The notes beneath the pieces are model-generated. The model was given only the letters and a program-made list of their open reading frames with translations. It did not search any database and was not told the origin of the DNA. A stretch of DNA of 35,000 bases from Glandiceps talaboti (lineage: Eukaryota; Hemichordata; Enteropneusta; Spengelidae), in the NCBI RefSeq assembly GCF_964340395.1, contig NC_135557.1, positions 19,811,225-19,846,224 on the forward strand, given 5' to 3'. Position 1 is the first letter of the stretch. Every line of letters begins with the position of its first letter. Shown here piece by piece: positions 11,885-21,678 of the stretch. The position numbers and the translations under genes were made by a program.

Positions 11885-12693
11885 GATTACCCCGGAAAGG
11901 CACTATCCGTAAATTCACAGGTGAAGGAACACAGTATGGAAAACTTAAAAACCCTAGGGGACTATTCCATAGGAATAATGGAGACTTTGTTTTGTGTGAT
12001 AGTGAAAATTATAGGATTTTAGTTTTGGACTGTGAATTGAATTGTAAAAGTGTAATTCAGTTCAATTCATTTGATAAGTCATTCTTTCCTATTGATGTCG
12101 TTGTGTCTAATAATGATATATTCTATATTACTGATTTCAGTAACGACAGTCTGGTGATTTGTACTGAGAAATGTAAAATTATCAAAGTTCCACAACTTAC
12201 ATATCAGGGTGAATGTATCACACCCAGGGCTGTATGTCTGTCAATGGGATACATCTATATTACAGATTGGTGGAATGGTTGTGTATATTGTATAGATGGT
12301 AAATCCTACAAAGTTATTAAATCATCACATCCACTGACTGGTGGTGGTGGTTGGCTCTACTCTATCTGTGTAAATACAAAGGGTCACTTTATGATATCAG
12401 ACTATGTCGATCATTGTATACATATATTGGATAAAGATTTAAACAAACTCACAACACTGACCCATCAACTCTTACAGTCCCCTAGAGGACTCTGTCTGGA
12501 TCAGTTTGATAATTTGTATGTGTGTGTTGGTGATAACGAGGAAGGCAAACTGTTGAAATTTAATTCACAGGGTGAATTTGTGTCACAAATAGCTGACAGT
12601 GAAGTGTATGACCCATGGAGCATTGTTGTTACAGATGACATCATTGCATGGACAGAGTTTTGGGGTCACTGTGTAAAGATATTGTACCGTTAA
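11885..12693 (+). CDS. NHL-repeat beta-propeller protein, 3' coding exon (TRIM2/3/71-like C-terminus)
   Basis: This exon encodes about 269 residues with six NHL-type blades: NPRGLF then VLCDSENYRILVLD; PIDVVV then FYITDFSND; TPRAVC then YIYITDWWNGCVYCID; YSICV then FMISDYVDHCIHILD; SPRGLC then NLYVCVGDNE; DPWSIVV then AWTEFWGHCVKILY. The number and spacing fit one complete six-bladed propeller, which in TRIM-NHL proteins binds RNA or protein partners. The exon is entered in phase 1 after a pyrimidine-rich acceptor (TTTTATTATTCCAG, AG at 11,883-11,884). There is no in-frame ATG before it, so it is a 3' exon. The N-terminal part (RING/B-box/coiled coil if it is a TRIM) is not found in this window and probably lies to the left. 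The stop codon overlaps the left end of an inverted-repeat element. The propeller call is firm; membership of the TRIM family is inferred. Confidence 0.88.
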
Positions 12694-13063
12694 AACAGAG
12701 ATGACAACATTGCAGAATGTAGACTTCTAAATTTGATTTTGAACTTGAAAATGGTGAGATTTTTTCATGCATAATTTTATTATGCAGTGATGTACATATT
12801 TCTAAAGACATAACATTATCATACTGGGATAATGTTATTATTTTGTGATAAAATTGTGACTAAAAGAGTCCATTTTGGATCAGAATTTGAGTTTACCTTG
12901 TATAAAATCGATCGGTTGGTAACTACAAGGTATATTTTTGAATTTTGAATTTTTTAATCATTTTTTTATATCACAGCACACAACAACACTGACCGGCTAA
13001 TACACTATAGACCGGTAAACGTTATATCGTGTAGACTGCGATTAGGTTGTCATCTCTGTTTTA
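12691..13063. mobile_element. MITE-like element with perfect 18-bp TIRs at the NHL stop codon
   Basis: TAAAACAGAGATGACAAC at 12,691-12,708 is the exact reverse complement of 13,046-13,063. If the element proper is AAACAG...CTGTTT, it is flanked by TA on both sides, as in Tc1/mariner-type insertions. It has no coding capacity, so it would be non-autonomous. The TAA stop of the NHL reading frame is formed by the left TA plus the first base of the element, so the 3'-UTR begins inside it. It contains a 10-bp perfect hairpin at 12,811-12,837. Confidence 0.65.
12811..12837 (+). other. Perfect hairpin in the NHL 3'-UTR
   Basis: TAACATTATC pairs with GATAATGTTA across a 7-nt loop. It lies within the inverted-repeat element and about 120 nt after the stop codon, so it would be transcribed as part of the 3'-UTR. 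Confidence 0.5.
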
Positions 13064-13975
13064 TATTTTGATGTATGCAAGACATGTAAATTATCTTACC
13101 TGTACTCTGACTGAAGTGTTTCACACTTATTTCAGGTAAAAATTCCACTCGATGTCAGTTTTTATCGCTAGATTTAACGATTCTTTACCACAGCGACGCA
13201 GTACAGTGCCTACACTTGTGTTGTACTGGAGAACTAATCCCTCACAGGTCACATCCGACAGAGGGCGATATTCATCACAGACTAACATTCCTTCACACAC
13301 AGAGGACACGCTTCTTGAAGGTGGCGAACTTGCGTTTTTTATAGAATGTACAGTTCTGTTATGTATTGTCTCTGTTTTCAGAGATTTGTTGTTATGATTT
13401 GATTAAATCTAATTATTTGTCGATCTTTTCAGAGAGTTAAATGATATGTTTTGATCACATTTTAGTGGAAAATAAAACCACTCATGACAGACATACAGCG
13501 TTTTTATGAAATGGGGAAATTGAAAGTACAATGACTGTTGTTTTAATTCAACATTTTGTCATGTATAATTTGTACTATATCAATAAAACTAGTCAACTTT
13601 ATCAACTTTAATTTATAACAATAGATTAAGGAAGTGATTAAAAGTGAACGACATCTAGTCAATTGTTTATATCCAGTGACTATTTTACAAGAGATATCAC
13701 TTATACTGTGTACAACACAATGTACTAATAGAAGCATAAACTTTGCAAAGAAAGTGATTTTTGTTTTATTTTTATATGTAATCTAGATTTATTCAGAGAT
13801 ATGTCATGAAAACATTAGTTGTGATTCTAACACAGATATAGAACGTTAATAAAGTTGATAAGTGTTCATAAATATATTTTCTATCTTCATGTCTGTTTTG
13901 TTGTTTTCTAATTAGATGTTATTCACCAATATTTTTCTTCGTTTAGCCAAGGAAAATATGAGTGACCTAAGGGGC
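13064..13975. other. Probable NHL 3'-UTR and downstream intergenic DNA
   Basis: AATAAA hexamers at 13,471-13,476, 13,582-13,587 and 13,848-13,853 are candidate polyadenylation signals for the upstream gene. Overlapping short ORFs at 13,127-13,309 (minus) and 13,152-13,397 (plus) are richer in GC than their surroundings but match no domain I know. Confidence 0.4.
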
Positions 13976-14089
13976 CTTAGTCATTAATTGACGAAGCTTT
14001 TAGTTCTTATGAATCATTTGCATATGTAACTCTTTCCAATAGAGATACAACAGTCCTGTATACTAATAACTGAAAATTAATGTCCATTA
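13976..14089 (+). repeat. Flanking direct repeat, left copy
   Basis: Runs from CTTAGTCATTAAT through GACGAAGCTTTTAGTTCT, GAATCATTTGCATATGTAAC and CAGTCCTG to AAAATTAATGTCCATTA. The same series of blocks occurs at 15,114-15,223. The left copy has an extra TATACTAATAACT; the right has an extra GGACAATTAAT. The pair brackets 1.02 kb of transposon-like and minisatellite DNA. Confidence 0.8.
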
Positions 14090-14090
14090 G

Positions 14091-14178
14091 GGAGCGATCA
14101 GTTTTTACGGCCGGGGGTGGGCCGGTAAATCAGGGGGGGGGAGACCTCAATTTGGGACTCAAAGAAGGGGGGGTGTCG
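14091..14178 (+). repeat. G-rich low-complexity segment
   Basis: Runs of 5-9 G (CGGCCGGGGGTGGGCCGG, and others) immediately inside the left direct repeat. This style of G-rich segment is common at the ends of invertebrate interspersed repeats; no specific family is assigned. Confidence 0.5.
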
Positions 14179-14329
14179 TCATTTTTACGAGGTGAATAAC
14201 ACATTAAATCAATTCAAGGAATACATAAAATCAAATGTAGACTACATAACAGTGCATACAATTAATCAAAACACATCTAAAAAATTCAAGGAATACATAA
14301 TATTAATTACAACAATAGTTTTATTATGT

Positions 14330-14643
14330 CTACATAATCATGATAATTGTGACCAGAATGGGCCCCCATACCAGAAGGGTTACACACTTCCGTTTGAAGC
14401 TATCAAAGTTTCTATCATTTAGTGATCGCAGGTCTACCAGTAAGGAATGAACACTTGGAGGCTGTGGTCGACGTGGAAACCATGGGCAGATGCTGGACGA
14501 AAACAATTCAGCACGAGACAACGGAGGCCACGTGTATTTGACCGGTTCATTCTTGACCTGTTTCTTCTTGTTAGACAGTACTCCCTAGCTTGTTTCATAT
14601 TAATACTTGCATTATGCATTGCATTTCGACAAAAAGTCACCAC
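14330..14643 (-). pseudogene. Degenerate Harbinger/PIF-type transposase N-terminal fragment
   Basis: Read on the minus strand across two frames, the sequence gives an Arg-rich stretch (LTRRNRSRMNR) and then, in the other frame, PWFPRRPQPPSVHSLLVDLR followed by SLNDRNFDSFKRK. The pattern PW-x(2)-RR-x(6)-H-x-LL-x-DLR-x(3)-D-x(2)-F-x(2)-F-x-R resembles the region just before the DDE domain of PIF/Harbinger nucleases. At least one frameshift separates the parts and no DDE core follows. The fragment ends towards the G-rich segment. The assignment rests on a short motif and is tentative. Confidence 0.35.
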
Positions 14644-15110
14644 ATATCATGTCACCATCTCCAATCGCAGTATTGCTTGTTGTCGTTGAATAATCTACGA
14701 ATGGCATAACGTCATTACAAAATCGCCGCATATCATGTCATCATCTCGCATCGCAGTATTGCATGTAGTCATCTCATGTAGTCATATCGCATGTAGTCAC
14801 ATCGCATGTAGTCATCTCATGTAGTCACATCGCATGTAGTCATCTCATGTAGTCACATCGCATGTAGTCATCTCATGTAGTCATATCGCATGTAGTCATA
14901 TCGCATGTAGTCATCTCATGTAGTCATATTGCATGTAGTCATCTCATGTAGTCATGTCGCATGTAGCCATTGCATGTAGTCATATCGCATGATGTAGTCA
15001 TCTCATGTAGTCATATCGCATGTAGCCACTGCATATGTAGTCATTGCATGTAGTCATTGCAGTATTGCATGTAGTCATCGCATTATCACATGTAGTCATT
15101 GCAGTACGCC
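14643..15110 (+). repeat. CATGTAGTCAT minisatellite
   Basis: More than 20 copies of ATCGCATGTAGTC or ATCTCATGTAGTC, with 11-13-bp monomers often paired as a dimer of about 24 bp. At the left the array grades into two copies of a longer sequence (ATATCATGTCACCATCTC at about 14,644 and ATATCATGTCATCATCTCGC at about 14,727, both followed by GCAGTATTGC), so it seems to have been amplified from the edge of the transposase-like fragment. Confidence 0.85.
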
Positions 15111-15113
15111 ATA

Positions 15114-15223
15114 CTTAGTCATTAATGGACAATTAATGACGAAGCTTTTAGTTCTAATGAATCATTTGCATATGTAACACTTTTCAATAGAGATAAAACA
15201 GTCCTGAAAATTAATGTCCATTA
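15114..15223 (+). repeat. Flanking direct repeat, right copy
   Basis: Right-hand partner of 13,976-14,089 in the same orientation. Sequence identity is high apart from two indels. Confidence 0.8.
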
Positions 15224-15585
15224 TCTAATATTAATTCACCGATTTCAAAAAAGTAACTTAGAAACATGACTTATAAGTAATAAGAACTCTTCCTTGTGGT
15301 ACAAGAAAATATTATTACAGTTTTACCGACATGATGAACGCGTTTAAGGATAACTTGGTTCTGATAACACAAAAGCAAGTTTGTGTGCCAATTTGCTTGG
15401 TTAAAGTGAAGGTAAAGATTTACCAAGCTGTTTATATGCAAATATTGCTCATTAGTATGCATGTATATTATTCTTGATGTATTCAAGTAATACCCAACAA
15501 AACATGCTCAACATTTCTACATGTGACAATACAGATGCTGATCAGAACATAAGTTTACATAGACATGTCATACACTTTCTCTCAC
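15224..15585. other. Intergenic, no feature seen
   Basis: AT-rich DNA between the direct repeat and the 12-bp minisatellite. The 71-codon minus-strand ORF here shows no recognisable motif. Confidence 0.6.
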
Positions 15586-15945
15586 AATATGAATAGACAA
15601 TATGAATAGACAATGTGAATAGACAATATGAATAGACAATGTGAATAAACAATGTGAATAGTCAATATGAATAGACAATGTGAATAGACAATATGAATAG
15701 ACAATGTGAATAAACAATGTGAATAGACAATATGAATATACAATATGAATAGACAATATGAATAGACAATATGAATAGACAATGTGAATAGACAATGTGA
15801 ATAGACAATGTGAATAGACAATGTGAATAGACAATATGAATAGACAATGTGAATAGACAATGTGAATAGACAATGTGAATAGACAATGTGAATAGACAAT
15901 GTGAATAGACTGAATAAACAATGTGAATAGACAATATGAATAGAC
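15586..15945 (+). repeat. 12-bp minisatellite (AATAGACAATGTG)
   Basis: About 30 tandem copies of GAATAGACAATG/A-T, with a few TAAACAAT and TATACAAT variants. The 12-bp period is a multiple of three, so minus-strand ORFs reading Ile-His-Ile-Val-Tyr-Ser stay open for over 100 codons; they are artefacts. Confidence 0.95.
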
Positions 15946-16964
15946 GTATAATGGTAAAACATATATTATACTATAGTCTTTTTTAATTATTCAATTGTAT
16001 CATCAACTTGGATATTATTTCTACTATTGTCACAGTACCACGTGACATTCTTAGAAGGAAAGGTATTAACATCCCACGTTACAGTCCCACGATTAACGAA
16101 TACTGGGAATTGAACTACATATTTCTTGAACGACTAGTTATACCGTCACCTGGGAGTCCGATGTAACTATGAAATCTGACATTCTATAGTCTTGTTACAG
16201 AATAACCGCTGGTGGCTCACTTTTTTTCTGGCAACCTCAGCACCACATACGCAAGCTTAGATCTAAAAATATTCTGTAATTATAATTGGTATAATAAGCT
16301 AATCAAGAACATGCCCCTTGGTGAAATATAAAGATGGTGATTTCGATTGGGAATACTTTATTTCCACATGATTTCTATGAAATGTCTACAAAGTTGGAAT
16401 GAAAACTGAGAGTTATTGTATATCGATAATTGATTGTCCGAAGCCAGTGTCAATTACGATCTTGAGTCGAAATGTCAAATTGACCAAGAAGTGCGCCACC
16501 AAAGTTTAATCCAGGTAGCTATGACTACATTTGATAAAGAAGACGATACCTCGCAAATTATTTACTAAGTTCAACGGTCTGTACTATATAACCTTTCAAA
16601 TTCAAAGTATTTTTCTATTATAATATCACATATATTGACATTCTTGTCTCAGTAATCTCAAATTTCTGTTGATCTGATCAAGTTTCCATAATTCATGAAT
16701 GTTCACCTAATTAAAACACCATGGTGATATGATATGATAACTTATATCTGATAAGATAGGGACACATATTCAATATATTATTTGCAAAGTGCTTTGGAGA
16801 TTAAAGTAAATTCACAATGGGATGGAGGCGTGAAGTTTGACCTCAGAACACTAAAGTCCACTGAGGTGATAAACACATGATGAGTCTATTCGTACAACGT
16901 TTATCAAACCATGACCAGCTACATCGTACATGGGATAGTTCGTTGACACTGATCAGTTAATTTG
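15946..16964. other. Intergenic, no feature seen
   Basis: Unique-looking AT-rich sequence on both strands. No ORF above 60 codons with coding character, no repeat array and no RNA gene were recognised. Confidence 0.6.
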
Positions 16965-17354
16965 TGTATGTGACGTATACTTTATTCCTACCTGATTTAC
17001 AACGAAGTCCGAAGTTTACATTCAGACAGACAAGCCATGGCCAGAACACCATTTGTGTAGTGTCCTGTATCACGAACACCATTTTTGTGTAGTGTGCTGT
17101 ATCACGAACACCATTTGTGTAGTGTCCTGTATCACTAACACCTGTCATCATACATGATACATGGATTACATTGCCTAATCGCATCTGACGAAGACGACAA
17201 ATCCCCGTAATACTGATTTCAGGTAAGATCTACTGTCAACAGAATATTTTCAAAACTTGTTACTGTCTAGTACAGTTCTCAGTACTTCAAACTGTAATAT
17301 TGTACGTGTGTGTCTCTATACCAACAGTACATATATACGACTATAAATAGTATC
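16965..17354 (+). repeat. Duplicated promoter/first-exon-like segment, copy 1
   Basis: Matches 20,787-21,678 in blocks: AAGTCCGAAGTTTA, ATTACATTG then CCAATCGCATCTG (here CTAATCGCATCTG), CGAAGACGA, AATCCCCG, GTAAGATCTACT, and the last 100 bp ending CGACTATAAATAGTATCA. A GTAAGAT donor-like site follows ATTTCAG at 17,222. No coding ORF is shared, so this may be a duplicated untranslated first exon with its promoter, or an old interspersed repeat. Confidence 0.5.
17041..17140 (+). repeat. 32-bp tandem repeat, three copies
   Basis: CGAACACCATTTGTGTAGTG followed by TCCTGTATCA, repeated three times inside copy 1 of the duplicated segment. It is absent from copy 2, so the expansion followed the duplication. 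Confidence 0.85.
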
Positions 17355-18270
17355 ATAAACCTAAGTTTGATATTTAAGTCAGTACCGTAGCCTGCGGGGA
17401 AGGGGGGCAGGAAAGGCAGCTGCCCCCCCCCCCCCGAGATTTTGGAAAAAAAGAATACATAGAATACATAGCGATGTTATTAAAATCGTTATTTACGTGA
17501 CGATTCCTAGCATGCGCGATTTAAATTGATAGGTGACTAAAGTCAAAAGTGTTTGTACACTAATAACTCATCGCAAATATGTATCTTATATCTCTATTGT
17601 ACGCTGGCTTCTTAACTTTGAATAAAAATGTGCTAGTTAAAAATTGTCACTTTTTGCTGCATTGCAAATTAAAAATTCTTTGTGCGGGAAAGTACAAAAA
17701 GAAGTGCGTACATACACTGTGCATTTTCCGTGAGTAACAGTAGTCTTGATAGTCTACTTCATTTGAAGATAACAAGTCGCAAATTAATGTCAGAGAGTGA
17801 AACTCCATAAAAAAAGACGGAAAAGTCATTCAACGTGAGGCCGTCTGCTACAGAAGATACACTCGACCTCATTTACATCATGTTCCTTATATTAAAACAT
17901 TTACTGATAAAAGATCCACTCTTTGAAGATCCACTTTCAATAATTGTGTTTGGCGTCTTTGGTTAAAATGTTGTTTCATATAATTATCTTATTGCACTGA
18001 CACGAGTAATTCGTTTTGAAGCGACAATTTGCAATGGAAAGAATAGGCCTGAATTTGTAAACATAGCTTTACATTCGACATCAAAATCCAAACTTCAATT
18101 ATTTCCATCATAATGATAATGACAAGGAGAATTCACTGAGATCACCTTAGGTTCCGACATAAAGGAGGGTCATAAAAGTATTGGGAGTATGGTAAAGAAA
18201 ATGATTAATATTTTGTTGTGTTACCATCCATATTTTAAATTCAAAGTTCATTTTTTCCTTTAAATGTGAT
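17355..18270. other. Intergenic, with a G/C homopolymer inverted motif
   Basis: At 17,393-17,436 a GGGGAAGGGGGGCAGG run is followed by CAGCTGCC and a run of 13 C, a small G/C inverted motif. The rest shows no gene or array. Confidence 0.5.
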
Positions 18271-18272
18271 AT

Positions 18273-18542
18273 CTTTTCCGCAACTACTTTGAAAAATACG
18301 ACATCTCACTACTCCGACACTTTATTCCGAAATCTATTCTTCTGTTATTGTACAACTCCCTAATTCTTCCACATATAAGCTACTGTGTCGAAATCTGGGG
18401 GAATACTTACACTTCTTTCTTGGAACCAATATATTTACTACAAAAGAAATCAACCTCCTTTTTGAAATGTACATAAAAATGTTATCCTGTTTTATATCTG
18501 GTGAATAAACAATTCAATTCAATTCAATTCAATTCAATTCAA
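18273..18542 (+). pseudogene. 3' end of a LINE: reverse-transcriptase thumb fragment, UTR and (ATTCA)n tail
   Basis: One frame from 18,276 to the TAA at 18,474-18,476 reads LRHFIPKSILLLLYNSLILP, then HISYCVEIWGNTYTSFLEPI, then YLLQKK. This is the typical L-Y-N-S-L-I-x-P-x-x-x-Y-C-x-x-x-W-G-N-T-Y region in the thumb of non-LTR reverse transcriptases of the CR1/L2/Rex group. The frame stops early where intact elements continue. A short UTR and a tail of ATTCA pentamers (18,509-18,542) follow, as expected for LINEs ending in short tandem repeats. The 5' part is absent, as in ordinary 5'-truncated insertions. Confidence 0.75.
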
Positions 18543-19065
18543 CATTAGTCCAGAAAATATCATGAAAAAGCTATTCAACCTACCCATATATTTGTTTTGG
18601 TGATGGGCAATATATCCTCATGTGGGCTTCACATTTGTTTCAAAATTAAGGATATTTCTTTATATTTTCTGAATAGTACATGTACATGTAACAATATACA
18701 TCTGAGTCTATTCCAAATTATATAGTAACACGGTGTCACCTCCATTAGTCTGATCAGGGGATGTTTACACACACGGCATAATGCGTTAATTTGGGCAAAT
18801 AGTGAGTTTGTTCTAGCAAGCTACTAATTAATGCAAAGCTGATAAACTCAGATAAGACAGTGATATCAGGTAGGAAATAGAATGAAAAAAAAACAGTGAG
18901 AGCTTTATTTGAAATATACAGAAAATAATATTAGAAATCGGGAAAATCTCGAGAACAAAATTTATTATTGTCCTTTTACCTGTGCTGTAGCCATGTAGAC
19001 AAATTGCAAGCGATAGTATCAAGATGACTGAATAGAATAACTTCTATCTAAACTCGACCTGAAAT
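18543..19065. other. Intergenic, no feature seen
   Basis: No coding ORF, structured RNA or repeat array was recognised. Confidence 0.6.
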
Positions 19066-19087
19066 ATACATACATACATACATACAT

Positions 19088-19126
<39 letters not shown>

Positions 19127-19395
19127 CATACATACATACATACATACATACATACATACATACATACATACATACATACATGCATGCATGCATGCATGCA
19201 TGCATGCATACATACATACATACATACATACATACATACATACATACATACATACATACACACACACATACACACACATACACACATACATACATACATA
19301 CATACATGTACATACATACATACATACATATATATATACACACATGCATACATACATACATACATACATACATACATACATACATACATACATAC

Positions 19396-19426
<31 letters not shown>

Positions 19427-19617
19427 CATACATACATACATACATACACACATACACACATACATACACATACATACATACATACATACATATACATACA
19501 TACATACATACATACATACATACATACACACACATACATACACACATACATACATACATACATACATACATACATACATACATACATACATACATACATA
19601 CATACATACATACACAC

Positions 19618-19674
<57 letters not shown>
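19066..19674 (+). repeat. Compound microsatellite (CATA)n-(CA)n-(CATG)n-(CATA)n-(CAGA)n, about 610 bp
   Basis: Mostly CATA tetranucleotide, with (CA)n around 19,105-19,127, (CATG)n around 19,180-19,207, further CA-rich patches, and a pure (CAGA)n block at about 19,617-19,672. All long ORFs on both strands (Cys-Met-Tyr-Val, or Ile-His-Thr-Tyr) are repeat artefacts. The sequence just after it is shared with 22,857-22,892. Confidence 0.97.
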
Positions 19675-19710
19675 TTAGACTTGTGGTAGTTGGTGTTTGC
19701 AAATAGTTTG
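19675..19710 (+). repeat. Shared 3' flank of the CATA/CAGA arrays, copy 1
   Basis: GGTAGTTGGTGTTTGCAA follows the (CAGA)n block here, and again after the (CAGA)n block at 22,857-22,892. The microsatellite and this flank therefore appear to be parts of one dispersed repeat. Confidence 0.75.
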
Positions 19711-19739
19711 ATATATGATGTATATATGGTTTGAATGGT

Positions 19740-19815
19740 TCTGGGGCATTGACCCTCTCTCCCCGGCCTGTTGCCCAGCCCGTTGACCTCTGGTGATTTT
19801 GCCCCCGATAATATA
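19740..19815 (-). repeat. G-rich dispersed repeat, copy 2
   Basis: On the minus strand it reads GTTGATATAT, then GGGGGCAAAATCACCAG, GGGCAACAGGCCGGGGAG and AGAGGGTC, matching copy 1 at 6535-6612. It follows the CATA/CAGA array directly. Confidence 0.65.
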
Positions 19816-20278
19816 TCAACATATTCCAAATCGTCAAGTTGGATTGATCATGAACGTGTATAATAGTGACATCATAATGATGTTCACGGATTGATCTCGC
19901 ATGTTAAAGTGTTAAATTATGTGACACTCAACTATTAAACAAATAGTCCCCTTTTCTCAGGATGAAACCTAACAACATACAGTCACAGTCACTAAATGTT
20001 GACTACACACACTGCACTACATGTATAGTTCCTGAATGAAGTTGGCCGCCTTCAAAGAGTTTTATTTATTTTTATGGTAAGTTACAAAATTTGACGTACG
20101 AAGCCTTTTGACCCCGTTAGACTTCATTTGCATTTTTGTTTGTTTTCTCCTCATCTCTCTCAAACCTAGGCGCTCGCTGACGTCAAACACTGAATTTAAT
20201 TTGCGCAGCCTTATCCTAGTATCATTTCCTCTCATCACATCGAGAAAAACTTAAACTTAAAAAAGTACTTTCGATTCA
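19816..20278. other. Intergenic, with one perfect CRE palindrome
   Basis: No gene was recognised. TGACGTCA, the palindromic CREB/ATF site, occurs at 20,178-20,185; a single 8-bp match may be chance. Confidence 0.4.
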
Positions 20279-20352
20279 GGTGAGGGGTCAAAATGACCAG
20301 GGGGCAACAGGGAGGAGGCAACATGCCGGGGGGGGGGGTCAAGTGTCGGGGG
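20279..20352 (+). repeat. G-rich dispersed repeat, copy 3
   Basis: GGGTCAAAATGACCAGGGGG, CAACAGG, GGCAACATGCCGG and then G-runs. It shares the CAAAATGACC...GGGGCAACAGG core with copies 1 and 2. Confidence 0.65.
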
Positions 20353-20786
20353 GCGACGGCCTGCTTCCGTTTGAAACCTCTTAATATGAAGATAACGTGA
20401 AAGAATATGCTGCAGCGTCATTGTTATCAGAGGAACAGTTGCATGATTATTTGAAAGTGTACGACATCCAAGAATGGCCACAATTCTGTTGTCTGGAGAT
20501 TCTACTTGCAGATAAAGAGGAATAAACTAAATGTCATTTCTTTACTGGATTTTCAATGTTTGTACCTTGAGATTATACAACAGGTTTACAACATTTTCCA
20601 TGGCTTGTAATCAAACCTTTAAAATATGAGATTTTGCTTATGTTAACATTTTGAATTTCCTGTAATGGACGAATTTTGTCTTAGTTTCTCGTTCTAACTA
20701 TTTGTATTGAAATGAAACTGTACTAAATTAGATGTTTAAAGGGAAAAAATGACTTGATAGTTATCTGGCAGTTCAATCGATTTGCA
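20353..20786. other. Intergenic, no feature seen
   Basis: AT-rich sequence without a credible ORF or repeat array. Confidence 0.6.
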
Positions 20787-21024
20787 TACAGTGACGTAGG
20801 CCTTACTTGATATCACTCACAACAAAGTCCGAAGTTTATATTCCAACAGACGACGCCTATGCCTCGTCGTGGACAGAGCGCCATTGTTGCAGACTCCTGC
20901 GACACGTAAACCTGCCGTCATACACAAATTACATTGGCCAATCGCATCTGGCGAAGACGATCAATCCCCGCAATGGCCTTTTCAAGTAAGATCTACTATC
21001 TACAGAATATTCTCTTTCATTAAT

Positions 21025-21568
21025 CTACAAGTTTAGTATTTGAAAAGATAGTGTGTTTGGAAAACAATTGTCCCCATATATGACGTCCCTTTGTTTCTAA
21101 TTCTGTCTGGGGAATTTCATTCACTTTGCTGTGAGAAGCTTGTCCAGGTACCACCTCTGGTCAATATATTCATGGATGTATTAGTCACTAATACATCCAT
21201 GATATTTTCAACCGGGTTTTGGATCTCCACAAATGACAAACAATTCAAGTGAGGTTTACCTCACCACTGCTAGAATAGAAGGGTCAGGATCACACTAAAA
21301 TTCTCCATAACTTGAAACGTTATCTCACAGCTGTTCTTCAGCAAAGGAACTCCCAGGTCCCTGCCTCAGGCCAAGCCTGGTGACTACTCCCTAAATTTTA
21401 CAAAACCACTTTACAGGAAAACTCGGAATGTCTTTGTCTAAACATGACTACATGTAAATTACCAATCGACGCTTGCAAGTAATGAGTGTATGTAAATTTG
21501 AAACAAAGGGACGTCGTGGGTACAATTGTTTTCCAGACATGCTATCTTTTAAAATACTAAAATTGTAG
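21025..21568. mobile_element. Nested non-autonomous inverted-repeat element, 544 bp
   Basis: Terminal inverted repeats of about 70 bp begin CTACAAGTTTAGTATTT at the left and, as the complement of the right end, CTACAATTTTAGTATTTTAA. They continue through GATAG, GGAAAACAATTGT and GACGTCCCTTTGTTT. The element is missing from the paralogous site near 17,240, which marks it as an insertion. Internal palindromes include a perfect 15-bp one at 21,171-21,201 and GTGAGGT-TT-ACCTCAC at about 21,249. No coding capacity. No exact target-site duplication was found. Confidence 0.75.
21171..21201. other. Perfect 15-bp palindrome
   Basis: CATGGATGTATTAGT and ACTAATACATCCATG, separated by one C, inside the nested element. 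Confidence 0.9.
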
Positions 21569-21678
21569 ATTCATGACATCTTGTTACTGTCCAGTATAGT
21601 TTCCAGTACTTCAAACTGTAATTTTGTACGTGTGTGTCTTGATACCAACAGTACATATATACGACTATAAATAGTATC

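Larger units (their letters stand above)
20787..21678 (+). repeat. Duplicated promoter/first-exon-like segment, copy 2 (interrupted)
   Basis: Homologous to 16,965-17,354 in the same orientation, but split by the inverted-repeat element at 21,025-21,568. The left part contains a CCAAT palindrome (ATTGGCCAAT at about 20,933) and ends at GTAAGATCTACTATC, a donor-like site after TTTTCAA. The right part is the 100-bp block ending CGACTATAAATAGTATCA. Confidence 0.55.

Noticed and set aside
13127-13397. Overlapping ORFs of 60 and 81 codons on opposite strands downstream of the NHL exon
   Set aside because: No domain, no convincing splice context for a coding exon, and the position fits 3'-UTR or repeat DNA.
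14643-15110. CRISPR-like array
   Set aside because: Units are contiguous with no unique spacers, the monomer is only 11-13 bp, and the DNA is animal nuclear sequence.
19019-19837. Long Cys-Met-Tyr-Val and Ile-His-Thr-Tyr ORFs in several frames
   Set aside because: Direct translation of CATA/CA/CAGA microsatellites; the same applies to ORFs at 3057-3279, 3907-4220, 6801-7477, 15,568-15,962, 22,309-22,930 and 23,416-23,767.
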